43,505 nt of DNA from Aquiflexum sp041751335 (lineage in GTDB: Bacteria; Bacteroidota; Bacteroidia; Cytophagales; Cyclobacteriaceae): assembly GCF_041751335.1 (NCBI RefSeq), contig NZ_JBGSXS010000067.1:1-43505 (forward strand), given 5' to 3'. Every line of letters starts with the position of its first letter. Positions within the stretch are counted from its first letter, which is position 1. The notes beneath the pieces are model-generated. The model saw only the letters and a list, made by a program, of their open reading frames with translations, was not told where the DNA came from and searched no databases. The translations under genes and the position numbers were made by a program. Of the stretch, positions 31,732 to 41,297 are shown piece by piece.

Positions 31732-32298
31732 ATGCGTTGGATTAAATTATTGCCAATATTAATTGTCTTAGTTTTACTTTTTACAAATGAAGTTTTCGCA
31801 CAATATTCACCGCCCACACAATCGGTCTTTGTTGAATTAGGAGGGCCTGGAATAGTTTATTCTTTTAATTATGATTTCAGGTTTGATAAAGACAGGTTGG
31901 ATTCTTGGGGAATGAGGGTAGGTGCTGGTGGATACGCAAGAACTGATTCTTGGTCAGGGGGAAGGGACGGGAATGCCCTTTTGACTGTTCCGGTTCAGGT
32001 AAATAAGTTGTTTGGAAGATCTGTCCACTTTTTTGAAGTTGGAGGAGGGGCGACTTTTATTTATTATAGAAATCAATATTCAGGATGGGGCAGTTCAGGA
32101 TCTCAGGTCAGAAAAGATTTTGATTTTATTCTAAATTCCGGCGATACTCCGGCTTTAATGGGAACATTAAATTTCGGCTATAGAAAAATCCCAGTTGATG
32201 GAGGATTTACTTTTAGGGCAAACTTGATTCCTGTTTTCAACAGAAATGGATTTTGGCCTTTATGGGCAGGTGTTGGATTTGGATATGCATTTCATTAA
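31732..32298 (+). CDS. Envelope beta-barrel-like protein, tandem paralogue 1
   Basis: 188 residues with a signal peptide (LLPILIVLVLLFTNEVFAQ). Blocks QSVFVELGGPGIVYSFNYDF, DSWGMRVGAGGYA, FFEVGGGATFIYY, MGTLNFGYRKIP and FWPLWAGVGFGYAF are shared, nearly in register, with the next gene. The end in GYAFH fits a small outer-membrane barrel. No function known. Confidence 0.7.
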   Translation: MRWIKLLPILIVLVLLFTNEVFAQYSPPTQSVFVELGGPGIVYSFNYDFRFDKDRLDSWGMRVGAGGYARTDSWSGGRDGNALLTVPVQVNKLFGRSVHFFEVGGGATFIYYRNQYSGWGSSGSQVRKDFDFILNSGDTPALMGTLNFGYRKIPVDGGFTFRANLIPVFNRNGFWPLWAGVGFGYAFH

Positions 32299-32319
32299 TA
32301 CATATAAATAATTAAGATT

Positions 32320-32895
32320 ATGAAAAATTTCCTTTTGATCTTATTGATAGCAGTTCTCCCTTTCATGGCATTTGCCCAAGAAAAACCTGTTACACAGTCA
32401 ATTTACCTTGAATTAGGAGGTGCTGGATTACCTTATTCATTTAATTATGACTTCAGGTTTGACAAAGATAAAATTGATTCGTGGGGAATGCGCGTAGGAG
32501 CGGGGGGATATGCTTTTTCAGGTGGCGATTCGTTTTTTTCAGCACCAATTCAGGTTAACAGGCTATTTGGTAAAAATGGTCATTTTTTTGAAGTCGGAGG
32601 TGGTGCCACATTTATGGCATTTAAAAGTGCGACCTTTTCCTATTGTCAGAATGGCAGCTATGATCCTGTTACGGGAATTTGGGTCTGTTCCGAAACTTAT
32701 ACTTCCCGTGATGATTTCACCGAATTTATATTAGAAATTGATGGCTCACCCAATGTTATGGGAACCTTAAATTTTGGTTATAGGAGAGTACCAGAAGATG
32801 GTGGGTTTATGTGGAAAGTCAATTTAAATCCTATTTTCAACAATAGAGGTTTTTGGCCACTTTGGGTAGGTGTTGGATTTGGATATGCTTTTTAA
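32320..32895 (+). CDS. Envelope beta-barrel-like protein, tandem paralogue 2
   Basis: 191 residues, signal peptide LLILLIAVLPFMAFAQ, 21 bases after paralogue 1. Same blocks (YLELGGAGLPYSFNYDF, DSWGMRVGAGGYAF, FFEVGGGATFMAF, LWVGVGFGYAF). It differs by an inserted loop with two Cys (SYCQNGSYDPVTGIWVCSE), which could form a disulfide. The ORF stop sits at the first unit of a 15-unit heptad array. Recent tandem duplication. Confidence 0.7.
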   Translation: MKNFLLILLIAVLPFMAFAQEKPVTQSIYLELGGAGLPYSFNYDFRFDKDKIDSWGMRVGAGGYAFSGGDSFFSAPIQVNRLFGKNGHFFEVGGGATFMAFKSATFSYCQNGSYDPVTGIWVCSETYTSRDDFTEFILEIDGSPNVMGTLNFGYRRVPEDGGFMWKVNLNPIFNNRGFWPLWVGVGFGYAF

Positions 32896-32998
32896 GTCGG
32901 GAAGTTGACAGTTTGAAGTCCGAAGACATAGTAAGTAATTCTCAGTGAGCAGATTTCAGTAAACAGTTTGCAGTAAGCAGTAAGCAAGTCCCAATGGA
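32894..32998. repeat. Heptad tandem array, 15 units in unbroken phase
   Basis: From 32894 the DNA divides into 15 in-phase 7-mers, starting with AAGTCGG-type units (also GAAGTCC) and changing into CAGTAAG-type units; CAGTAAG is exactly repeated at 32971 and 32978. The first unit overlaps the stop codon of the upstream gene by two bases. Confidence 0.9.
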
Positions 32999-33069
32999 CA
33001 TCTCGGATCGATATTTTTAAGCAGCTTTTAAATCAGTTTGCAGTTTTTACCGATAGAAAAAGGATATAA

Positions 33070-33115
33070 ATAAAAGAGAAACGGACAGTAAAGGGCTATC
33101 TAATCTGTCCGTTTC
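33070..33115 (-). terminator. proBA terminator, partly inside proA
   Basis: On the minus strand GAAACGGACAG and CTGTCCGTTTC make an 11-base perfect stem over a 16-base loop, followed by TCTTTTATTT. The 5' arm is made by the last proA codons (GNGQ), so the terminator is tied to the coding sequence. Confidence 0.8.
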
Positions 33116-34334
33116 CTTTGATGATCCATTTGTAGCTAGTCAGCTCATTGAGGGCCATAGGGCCTCTTGCGTGTAGTTTTTGGGTACTGATTCCTATCTC
33201 AGCTCCAAGCCCAAATTGATTGCCATCAGTAAAAGCTGTGGAAGCATTTGCATATACTGCAGCAGCATCTACCATCTTTAGAAATTGATCAATATTATTC
33301 TGGTTTTCAGAAATGATAGCTTCACTGTGTTTGGAACTAAATTCTGATATATGGTTCAGGGCTTCATCCAAATCCGATACTGTCTTGATGGACATCTGAA
33401 GTGACAAAAACTCGGTTCCAAAATGTTTGTCATTCGCCATTTCGACTCCAGGTGTTCCCTTAATATTCTCAAAGGATTTTTTATCTGCATAAATCTTCAC
33501 ACCTGATTTAATAAGTGGTTCCACAAGTTCTTGTAGTTCTTTTATTCGACTCTCGTGAATAATTAAACAATCAAGACTATTGCATACACTTGGCCGTCTG
33601 GTTTTCGCATTGTGAATAATTGCTTTTCCTTTTGTGAGGTTACCGGTTTCATCAAAATAGGTATGCACTATGCCTGCTCCGGTTTCAATGACAGGGACTT
33701 TGGCATTTTGCCTTACAAAATCAATTAGCCCTTGACTGCCTCTAGGAATGATAATGTCCACAAATCCGACAGCCTCCAATAAGGCTTTGGTACCTGCTCT
33801 ATCTACTGGCAATAATTGATAGGCGTCTTTAGGGATATTATTGAGTTCAAGAGCTTGGTGAATGATGGATATAATTGTGCTATTGGAATGTTCCGCATCA
33901 GTGCTTCCTTTCAGCACAAGACCGTTTCCGGATTTAAGTGCTAAACTGAATACGTCAAAGGTAACATTTGGCCTTGCCTCATAGATAATTCCCAAGACTC
34001 CTAATGGCACTGAGATTTTTTGAAGTTCTAGGCCATTCTCTAAAATTTTGCTTTCCAAGACCCTGTTAAGAGGAGAGGACAGGGATTCGACTTGGGTAAT
34101 TTCATTACAAATATTTTTAATTCGCTCTTCAGAAAGCAAAAGCCGGTCATATTTCGGATCATTGGGATCCATTTTGGCCAAGTCTAGGCGGTTTGCCTCC
34201 AATATTAGATTTATATTGTCAAGGGTTATTTCTTTGAGGGACCTTAGGGTTCGGAGGATTTCTTCCTCAGTGAGTATTGGTAATTTTCTTGTTGCGGATT
34301 TGACGGACTGGAAAATTTGCTGATAATCAGTCAT
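33096..34334 (-). CDS. proA: Glutamate-5-semialdehyde dehydrogenase (gamma-glutamyl-phosphate reductase)
   Basis: 412 residues from ATG 34334 (MTDYQQIFQ), which overlaps the proB stop by 8 bases and suggests coupling; the frame is open to 34358. Second step of proline synthesis: NADPH reduction of glutamyl-5-phosphate. PLGVLGIIYEARPNVTFDVF, ALKSGNGLVLKGS and the catalytic Cys in RRPSVCNSLDCLI are clear; ARGPMALNELTSYKW is the family's C-terminal mark. A normal, complete ProA. Confidence 0.95.
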   Translation of the reverse strand: MTDYQQIFQSVKSATRKLPILTEEEILRTLRSLKEITLDNINLILEANRLDLAKMDPNDPKYDRLLLSEERIKNICNEITQVESLSSPLNRVLESKILENGLELQKISVPLGVLGIIYEARPNVTFDVFSLALKSGNGLVLKGSTDAEHSNSTIISIIHQALELNNIPKDAYQLLPVDRAGTKALLEAVGFVDIIIPRGSQGLIDFVRQNAKVPVIETGAGIVHTYFDETGNLTKGKAIIHNAKTRRPSVCNSLDCLIIHESRIKELQELVEPLIKSGVKIYADKKSFENIKGTPGVEMANDKHFGTEFLSLQMSIKTVSDLDEALNHISEFSSKHSEAIISENQNNIDQFLKMVDAAAVYANASTAFTDGNQFGLGAEIGISTQKLHARGPMALNELTSYKWIIKGNGQIR

Positions 34335-35409
34335 GCTGGAATAGGTAGAGATAATCATAGTGGATAAATGGTTTTTGGTTTTTTAGCCCCAATACCTGAG
34401 AACCTGTGGCGGAGTTATATTCAGATTTTCCAAGACCGATTTTTTCACCTTTTTCATCAATGATCCGAATGATATCTCCTTTTGAAAATTCCCCTGATGT
34501 CGAAACTACACCTACAGGAAGCAGGCTGATGATTTTTTCTGATACTAAAGCTGATTTTGCACCTGCATTGATCACTACCTCACCTTTATAATATTGCTCA
34601 CCATGGGCAAGCCATTTTTTTTGACTTTGTTTAGAGGACTTTGGTTCAAAAAAAGAATAAGGCATTTTGTCCTCTAAAATCCCTAGTAGTATATGGTCTT
34701 TTTTACCATTGGCTATAATGACTTGGATTCCAAGATCTGCTGATTTTCTGGCCATGGTAAGCTTGGTCAACATGCCACCCCTTCCGAATGAAGATTTGGT
34801 AGGGCTTACAACAGATTCAATTTCAGGCATTTTTGGTCCAATTATTCGGATCAATTTAGAAGCAGGGTCGGAGGGAGGCCCGTCAAAAACGCCATCTACA
34901 TTGGTCATCAGCATCAAAGTATCTGCGTTGACCATGGCTGCGGCTAAAGATGCCAATTCGTCATTGTCAGTAAACATCAATTCTGTAATGGCCACAGTAT
35001 CATTTTCGTTCAATATGGGGACTATTCCTTGGGATAACAGGCCAAGGATACAGTTTCTCATATTCAGATAATGTTTTCTATCCCTAAAATCTTCCTTGGT
35101 AACCAGGATTTGTGCCACTTGATGTCCATTTTCGGCAAAAAGATTTTTGTATTTTTTAATCAGGGCAATCTGACCTACTGAGGCCCAAATCTGTTTTTTG
35201 AGGACCGGGTTCAGTTTTTCCTGAAGGGATATTTCCTGCCTTCCGAAGGCTACAGCACCTGAGGTCACCAATAAAATCTTGATTCCTTTTTCGATCAGAA
35301 CGGAGACCTGTTCCACCAAATGCTCCATACGGGTCTCATCAGGTTGCCCAGAATCAGTGGTAACCACATTTGAACCTATCTTAATAACTGCACAATGAAT
35401 TGGATGCAT
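34327..35409 (-). CDS. proB: Glutamate 5-kinase
   Basis: 360 residues: amino-acid kinase domain (VIKIGSNVVTTDSGQPD, SGAVAFGRQEI, LNENDTVA, LTMARKSADLGIQ) at about 1-260, followed by a PUA domain at about 275-355 (GEVVINAGAKSALVSEKIIS; SGEFSKGDIIRI). It phosphorylates glutamate as the first committed proline step and is normally inhibited by proline. First gene of the proBA operon. Confidence 0.95.
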   Translation of the reverse strand: MHPIHCAVIKIGSNVVTTDSGQPDETRMEHLVEQVSVLIEKGIKILLVTSGAVAFGRQEISLQEKLNPVLKKQIWASVGQIALIKKYKNLFAENGHQVAQILVTKEDFRDRKHYLNMRNCILGLLSQGIVPILNENDTVAITELMFTDNDELASLAAAMVNADTLMLMTNVDGVFDGPPSDPASKLIRIIGPKMPEIESVVSPTKSSFGRGGMLTKLTMARKSADLGIQVIIANGKKDHILLGILEDKMPYSFFEPKSSKQSQKKWLAHGEQYYKGEVVINAGAKSALVSEKIISLLPVGVVSTSGEFSKGDIIRIIDEKGEKIGLGKSEYNSATGSQVLGLKNQKPFIHYDYLYLFQHD

Positions 35410-35541
35410 GGTTTATTGTGAAATTGACACAATAATAGGTCAATAATTAAAAAAATACTAAAGAAGATCAGATTTGATTATAGTTGTTATTGCCTTATCC
35501 TTAATTTAATTTGTAGGTTTATGTATTCAAAAAAATGAGAT

Positions 35542-35901
35542 ATGGCTAGTAATGTATTTGGAGAAGAGTTGATGCTTTGCAGTTCTGAACCAATGACAGG
35601 ATATTATAGAAATGGATGTTGTGAGACAGGGGCTGATGATTTGGGAACGCATACTGTTTGTGCAGTGATGTCGGATGAATTTCTCCAATTCAGTTTTAAA
35701 ATGGGAAATGACCTGATTTCTCCCAGACCAGAGTATTCCTTTCCCGGATTGAAGGAAGGGGACAAGTGGTGTCTATGCGCAAGCAGATGGATGGAGGCTT
35801 ATCGGGCCGGGTGTGCACCAAAAGTAATATTAGAGGCGTGCAATGAAAAAACCTTACAATATATTTCTTTAGAGGAGTTGGTTAAGTTTTCTTATTCTTG
35901 A
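35542..35901 (+). CDS. DUF2237 family protein
   Basis: 119 residues. NVFGEELMLCSSEPMTGYYR, NGCCETGADDLGTHTVCAVM, FPGLKEGDKWCLCASRWMEA and GCAPKVILEACNEKTL match the DUF2237 signature, with a high number of conserved Cys that may coordinate metal. Cytosolic, function unknown. It is divergent from proB (132 bases) and convergent with the large T9SS gene (6 bases between stops). Confidence 0.92.
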   Translation: MASNVFGEELMLCSSEPMTGYYRNGCCETGADDLGTHTVCAVMSDEFLQFSFKMGNDLISPRPEYSFPGLKEGDKWCLCASRWMEAYRAGCAPKVILEACNEKTLQYISLEELVKFSYS

Positions 35902-35907
35902 AAGTAA

Positions 35908-38900
35908 TCATTTAAGGATTATTTTTTTCGTTTCAACGTGGTGGTTATTATAGATTTTGACCAAATAGATACCCTTATTTAACCCACTAAGATCAATTTC
36001 AGTATTTCTTCCGGAATGGTTTTTTAAAGTGTAAACCAAACTTCCTTGAGGATTATATATAGAAATGGTAGCGTTGTTGAAATGTTGATTTTCGGCTAAA
36101 ATGTTGACTTTACCTTGAGTGGGGTTGGGGTATACTTTAACTCCAAAATTTTCTCCCAAATAGTTCATTGTTACCCCAACCACATTAAAAGTCTCTGATT
36201 TGCCATCAAAGTCAGTTTGAGTTAGCCTGTAGAATTGTCTTCCAAGAACGGGGTTTTCATCAATAAATTCATAGGAGAGAATGACCTCAGAATTTCCTGC
36301 ACCATCCATTAATCCTATTGGGAACCAATTTTGACCATCCAAGGATTTCATAATTGTAAAAAAAGCATTGTCCTTTTCGGTGGCTGTTGACCATGAAATC
36401 TTAATTTGTCGGTCATTGATAGCGATAGCTGAAAACTGAAGAAGTTCAATTGGTAGGATCCTAAAAGTTTGTCCCAAGGTAAAAATACCATTGGACCAAT
36501 TTGAAATTGGTGTTTGATTTCTAACTGAACCTGACGAACCATTTCCACTCAATCCATTTGCGCCCAAATTAACCCATTCAAATCCATTCCATTGGGTGAA
36601 AATAAATTCTGAGTAATCTACAATTGGGCAAGTGCGGCCCTCAGACCAAGATAGTGTAACTGTTGGATTTGAAGTGCCATTAGTCCTATCAAACTCCCAG
36701 AATTCACATTCATTGACAATTCCAATACTTGACTCTTTACTTTCCCGATCATATGGCACCAAATCAGGATTGACACGAAAATACCTCCCTGTGAAGTGAA
36801 AAGCATTGGAACCACCTCCTCCAAATCCAGAAGTTGTCAAAGGCGCATAAAATCCATCATTTCCAAAGGGGTAGGTGAAAGCGGCATTGCCGATTTTTCG
36901 GATCCTACCATCTATATGACTGGTATTTGAACCGCCATTTACAGTCGAACCATCAATAAAGGTGATGAGGTTTTCATTGTTTTCAATGATTCCATTATTC
37001 AATGTCATCGTCACGCCTAGGTTAAATGGCACCAAAACCTCAAGATTTCCTGAGGTATTCATACTAAGCCTCCTAATGGTAGGTAGATTTGCCGAATCCC
37101 CCAAAAGCTGCTGACTTGTATTGCCCATGATATTAACGGTCCCATTGTTCAATCCAAATGTTATAGGGTTTGTCGAATCCAAGGTTGAAATATTTCCGGA
37201 AAAATTACTTACCCCAGTTCTCACCGGATCAAATTCACCAGCCCCATTTCGATTGAATGTTGCATTACCGATAAAATTATCACCAATTGGAGCCGAGTTT
37301 GACATTCTAATTCTTCCGGTGCCATTGGTAGTTATATGGATATTTCCAAAAGTGTTATTTCCCTGCCAATCATTATGGACCGATCCATTTTTAACCAAAA
37401 TGGTATTTGTTCCGGAAACAGTACTAAATCTGTTCCCACCTATCATCACAATTCCACCATCCGATATAAATATATTATTTCGGGCAAAATGGCTATTGTT
37501 TTGAAATGTTAGACTATTGATTCCTGTATTTGAAGTAATGACAGATAAATCTCCCAGAAAAGATACGTTGTTGGATAAAAAAGTGTCTGGATGGAAGCTT
37601 CCATTTGGTGCTGATGCTCCTTGTGTGAAATTTCTGATTTCCAGGACCCCATTATTGAATTCACTAGTTTCTAATCCACCCTCTAATAATAGAGAAGACC
37701 CTCCATTTCGACCAAAATAAAATCCCCCTGTACCAGAATTATTAATAGTCACTGTCGATCCAAAAGTATTTGTCCCGTTCCTGGCTATATCAAATTCTCC
37801 TGCACTATTGTTGGTAAATAAAGAGGTTGAGATAAAATTATCCCCTTGTCCATTATTGGTCATTCGGATATAGTTTGCCGTATTTTTGACAAAATGTACT
37901 GTACCGAAAGTATTACCACCATTCCAAGAAACATATCCTCCTCCGTTTTTTTCAAAGAATGAATTTGTTCCGGTATTGGTGCTGAACTGAGAATTTCCGC
38001 CTAATGTGAGTTGCCCATTTGAGATAAAACTGTTATTGGATGCGAATCTATTATTTGCCTGTAGATTCATATCTCCCGAAGTGGTAACCGTAAAATCACC
38101 TTCAAAAGAATTGTTGCCGGCTGTAAAAGCATCAGGTCTAAAAGAACCATTTGGGATATTAGATAATTGAGTGAAGTTTTGAATATTCAATGTCCCACGA
38201 TTGAAATTTGTGGTGGTTAATGCTCCACTTTGTAATTCATTAGTCCCTCCATTAGACCCGAAATTTATAGAACCTCCTGCATGGTTATTGTTTATGGTGA
38301 TTTGGGCTGCATAAGTATTTGTACCAATTCGGCCAATGTCGATAGTGTTGTTGCCGTTATTGTCAAATTCACTTGTTCCTAAATAAGTATCACCGGTAGA
38401 ATTTGCGAGTCTTAAGAGGTTGTTACTGTTGTTTGTGATACTGACATTACCGTTAAAAGTATTGCCTCCTTGCCAGATTAGATTTCCAGAGGCATTCTCT
38501 ACCAAAATAAAATTACCTGTATGGTTTCCTCCGACCCATGTAACATTTCCACCTCCATTTCTGATTATTGTGGTGGTTTTTCCAGGATCACTAAAAGTAT
38601 TTCCTCCATTTGTAATACTTATATTTCCGGCTGCAGCAAATGAATTGTCTCCTCTAAACATACTGCCACCTAAGAAAGTTATCTGTCCAATGGCAGAAAT
38701 TGAAAAATCACCTTCAAATGTACTGTCCGAGACTTCGAAATTTAGGGGATTGAAAGGTCCATTTGGCGAATCCTCTATTTGAGTAAACCTTCTGAAGGTC
38801 AAGGTTCCATTTGTGAGGTTGTTAGTATTTATTCCACCGTGACTCTGCACAATAGTACCTGTTTGGGTAAGTGTACCACCAAATCTTATGTTCCCGGCTC

Positions 38901-40098
38901 CGTTATTATCAATAGTTATTTGGTCGGAGAATATGGTATTCCCATTAAAGGCAATATCCATAGTACTTGTGCCATTATTGACAAAGTGAACAGTGCTATT
39001 AAAGATATTCCCAACCGAATTAGACATTCTAAAAACGTTATTGGAATTATTTGTGATGAAAGCAGGTCCATTAAAAGTATTATCTCCTTCCCAAGTCATG
39101 TTACTTGAAGCATTATCAATAAAAATAAAATTTCCAAATGAATTTCCTTGACCCCAAGTAGCATTCCCACCTCCATTTCTGGTTATAGATGTAGTACCTG
39201 CCAAATTACTGAAGTGATTTCCACCATGGGAGATTAGAAACTGACCACCAGAAATAAATTCATTATTTGAGGCAAATGTATTTGCCCCTGAAAGTGTTAT
39301 AGTTCCAGACGTGGTAACAGAAAAGTCCCCTAGAAAAGTTGAATTGGATACTGTAAAATTATTTGGTCTAAATTCTCCATTTGGCGCTGTACTTTGTTGT
39401 GAGAAGTTATTGATGGTTAAATTTCCGGTATTAAAGTTTGAAGTAACCAAGACTCCATTAACCAAAGAAGATGTTCCTCCTCCTTGTCCAAAATTCAATT
39501 GGTTATTGGGTGAAGTATTATTTATAGTTATTTCTTGGTTAAAAGTATTGACACCATTATAAGCAATTTCAAGAATTCCTGTCCCATTTTTATTGAAAAC
39601 TACCGTAGAGTTGAACGTGTCGCCGACTGAAGATGCTAACCGAAGTCGGCTGTTATTTAAGTTGGTTATTGTAGTAGGGCCATTGAAAACATTTCCACCT
39701 CCTAAATTATTGTTTCCACCTCCATTTTTAATAATCGTAATTGTTCCATTAAACACCATATTCTGCATCTCAGAAATATTCCTTGATGTTTGAATGCTTC
39801 CATTTGATATGGTACCACCTGTAAGGTTGACATCCCTTACATTTAAATCGAATCCCGATAAATCCAAAGTACCGGCTGAAACGAAGAGATCCCGAATGGT
39901 TAAATTAGTAGGTAAGATAGGCTGATGTGGGGCAGAACTATTGTTTATGAAAACATCGTTTCCCGATCCAGGAACGGATGCGGGAGTCCAATTGCCGGCA
40001 GTATTCCAATTGCTGCTTAGATTACCTGTCCAAGTTTGAGCTTGGCAAATGGTATTTATGCACGAATACAGGAAAAGAATAGAAATAATATTTCTCAT
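35908..40098 (-). CDS. Large repeat-bearing surface protein with T9SS type A sorting domain
   Basis: 1396 residues. Signal peptide (IISILFLYSCINTICQAQ), then TWTGNLSSNWNTAGNWTPAS, the usual start of such Bacteroidota surface proteins. Four diverged repeats of about 180-210 residues are marked by PNG-F-P--F near residues 236, 446, 650 and 831, each followed by SFEGDFSVTTSG-like text and made of short Asn/Gly/Thr-rich strands (NTFNGPAFITNNSNN), as in beta-helix adhesins. About 1060-1230 is a structured domain; 1235-1320 a fibronectin-like domain (LLQFSAIAINDRQIKISWST); 1320-1396 the T9SS sorting domain (VYPNPTQGKVNI to IYLVKIY). It should be exported by T9SS and attached to the surface. Confidence 0.9.
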   Translation of the reverse strand: MRNIISILFLYSCINTICQAQTWTGNLSSNWNTAGNWTPASVPGSGNDVFINNSSAPHQPILPTNLTIRDLFVSAGTLDLSGFDLNVRDVNLTGGTISNGSIQTSRNISEMQNMVFNGTITIIKNGGGNNNLGGGNVFNGPTTITNLNNSRLRLASSVGDTFNSTVVFNKNGTGILEIAYNGVNTFNQEITINNTSPNNQLNFGQGGGTSSLVNGVLVTSNFNTGNLTINNFSQQSTAPNGEFRPNNFTVSNSTFLGDFSVTTSGTITLSGANTFASNNEFISGGQFLISHGGNHFSNLAGTTSITRNGGGNATWGQGNSFGNFIFIDNASSNMTWEGDNTFNGPAFITNNSNNVFRMSNSVGNIFNSTVHFVNNGTSTMDIAFNGNTIFSDQITIDNNGAGNIRFGGTLTQTGTIVQSHGGINTNNLTNGTLTFRRFTQIEDSPNGPFNPLNFEVSDSTFEGDFSISAIGQITFLGGSMFRGDNSFAAAGNISITNGGNTFSDPGKTTTIIRNGGGNVTWVGGNHTGNFILVENASGNLIWQGGNTFNGNVSITNNSNNLLRLANSTGDTYLGTSEFDNNGNNTIDIGRIGTNTYAAQITINNNHAGGSINFGSNGGTNELQSGALTTTNFNRGTLNIQNFTQLSNIPNGSFRPDAFTAGNNSFEGDFTVTTSGDMNLQANNRFASNNSFISNGQLTLGGNSQFSTNTGTNSFFEKNGGGYVSWNGGNTFGTVHFVKNTANYIRMTNNGQGDNFISTSLFTNNSAGEFDIARNGTNTFGSTVTINNSGTGGFYFGRNGGSSLLLEGGLETSEFNNGVLEIRNFTQGASAPNGSFHPDTFLSNNVSFLGDLSVITSNTGINSLTFQNNSHFARNNIFISDGGIVMIGGNRFSTVSGTNTILVKNGSVHNDWQGNNTFGNIHITTNGTGRIRMSNSAPIGDNFIGNATFNRNGAGEFDPVRTGVSNFSGNISTLDSTNPITFGLNNGTVNIMGNTSQQLLGDSANLPTIRRLSMNTSGNLEVLVPFNLGVTMTLNNGIIENNENLITFIDGSTVNGGSNTSHIDGRIRKIGNAAFTYPFGNDGFYAPLTTSGFGGGGSNAFHFTGRYFRVNPDLVPYDRESKESSIGIVNECEFWEFDRTNGTSNPTVTLSWSEGRTCPIVDYSEFIFTQWNGFEWVNLGANGLSGNGSSGSVRNQTPISNWSNGIFTLGQTFRILPIELLQFSAIAINDRQIKISWSTATEKDNAFFTIMKSLDGQNWFPIGLMDGAGNSEVILSYEFIDENPVLGRQFYRLTQTDFDGKSETFNVVGVTMNYLGENFGVKVYPNPTQGKVNILAENQHFNNATISIYNPQGSLVYTLKNHSGRNTEIDLSGLNKGIYLVKIYNNHHVETKKIILK

Positions 40099-40165
40099 CT
40101 TAAAAGATTGGTAAAAAGATTATTTGAAAGGTTTTTAATCCTTTCAGATGGGTGATAATTTTTTA

Positions 40166-40190
40166 TATACAAGAAAAAAATTCTTGTATA
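40166..40190. other. Perfect hairpin between corA and the T9SS gene
   Basis: Arms TATACAAGAA and TTCTTGTATA with five A in the loop, 68 bases before the T9SS protein's start and 100 bases past the corA stop. No T-run on the minus strand, so not a normal corA terminator; an operator or mRNA leader stem is as likely. Confidence 0.55.
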
Positions 40191-40289
40191 CTGTTCTTTG
40201 TATTATATTAAAGTACATTTAGGTGATGGTTAAAAGTAGTAAATAACATTGAAATAAAAACAAAAAATATTAAAAAAAATATATTCAAA

Positions 40290-41297
40290 TTAAAACCATC
40301 GTTTTAATTTAAAGTAGCGAACCATGACCAAAGTGGTAATTAAGAAAAATAGCCAAATAATAAGATAGCCATATTCCCATTGTAGTTCAGGCATGAATTC
40401 AAAGTTCATTCCATACACGCCAGCAATAAAAGTCAATGGAATAAATATGGTAGCGATAATGGTTAAAGTTTTCATTACTTCATTTTGCTTGAGGCTGATA
40501 TTGGACATAAAGATTTCTACAAGGGTAGTAATGCTTTCTCGCTGCATTTCAAGGTTTTCCATAATTTCTACGGTTTGTTCGTAGATGTCATTGATAAAGG
40601 GATTGGTTTTTCTTTTGATCAATGGGTTTTCTGACTTTCTCCAAGCTGCGATCACTTCTCTGGTAGGCCAGATTATTTTCTTGATTTCCTGTAGGGCTTT
40701 TCGTTTTAGATAGACATCCGCCAACCTGATTTTATGGGAGTCACTGATGATTTCATCTTCAATTTCCTCAATAGTGTTATCCATCATTTCAAGAATCACA
40801 TAATATTGATCAATGATAGCATCCAATAAAGTATAGGTAAAATAATCAGTCCCCATTTTTCTCATTCGGCCATGGGGATTTTCCAATCTTACCCTTATTT
40901 GGTCAAAAATGTCATAAGAGTTTTCTTGAAATGAAATGATAAAGTTTTTACCAAACACAATACTGACCTGTTCTATTTCCAATGCCGTAATGTCTTTTTT
41001 TGTATAGATCATTTTCGACACCAAAAATATAAAATGATCAAATTCCTCCAATTTAGGCCTTTGCTGATTGTTTTTGATGTCTTCTAGTGCAATGACATGG
41101 ATATCAAACAATTCTGCAATTTCTTTAAGTAAGTTTTCATTATGCAAGCCACAGACATTGAGCCAGAATTTTTTTTCTGAATCCAGAAAAGGTTGGATTT
41201 GGTCTACAGCAGTGAGGTGATGTTTTTCGAAATGATTTTCCCCAAAAGAATACAATTCCATACTTATTTGTTGATCGAGGGCAGTTTTTGAGTCCAT
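40290..41297 (-). CDS. corA: CorA-type magnesium/divalent-cation channel
   Basis: 335 residues. The GMN motif in GVYGMNFEFMPEL and two terminal TM helices (TIIATIFIPLTFIAGVYGMN; YGYLIIWLFFLITTLVMVRY), with a large acidic N-terminal cytosolic domain (LEDIKNNQQRPKLEEFDHFI) and a long helix (ILEMMDNTIEEIEDEIISDS), are typical. It forms a homopentamer conducting Mg2+ (also Co2+/Ni2+). The ATG at 41297 abuts the stop of a response-regulator gene without a spacer, an uncommon pairing. Confidence 0.93.
   Translation of the reverse strand: MDSKTALDQQISMELYSFGENHFEKHHLTAVDQIQPFLDSEKKFWLNVCGLHNENLLKEIAELFDIHVIALEDIKNNQQRPKLEEFDHFIFLVSKMIYTKKDITALEIEQVSIVFGKNFIISFQENSYDIFDQIRVRLENPHGRMRKMGTDYFTYTLLDAIIDQYYVILEMMDNTIEEIEDEIISDSHKIRLADVYLKRKALQEIKKIIWPTREVIAAWRKSENPLIKRKTNPFINDIYEQTVEIMENLEMQRESITTLVEIFMSNISLKQNEVMKTLTIIATIFIPLTFIAGVYGMNFEFMPELQWEYGYLIIWLFFLITTLVMVRYFKLKRWF

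Noticed and set aside
32510..32734. 74-codon ORF within paralogue 2
   Set aside because: Out-of-frame shadow of the envelope protein gene.
40166..40190. corA terminator
   Set aside because: The stem is A-T rich and the minus strand lacks a T-run after it; 100 bases from the stop. Listed only as a hairpin.
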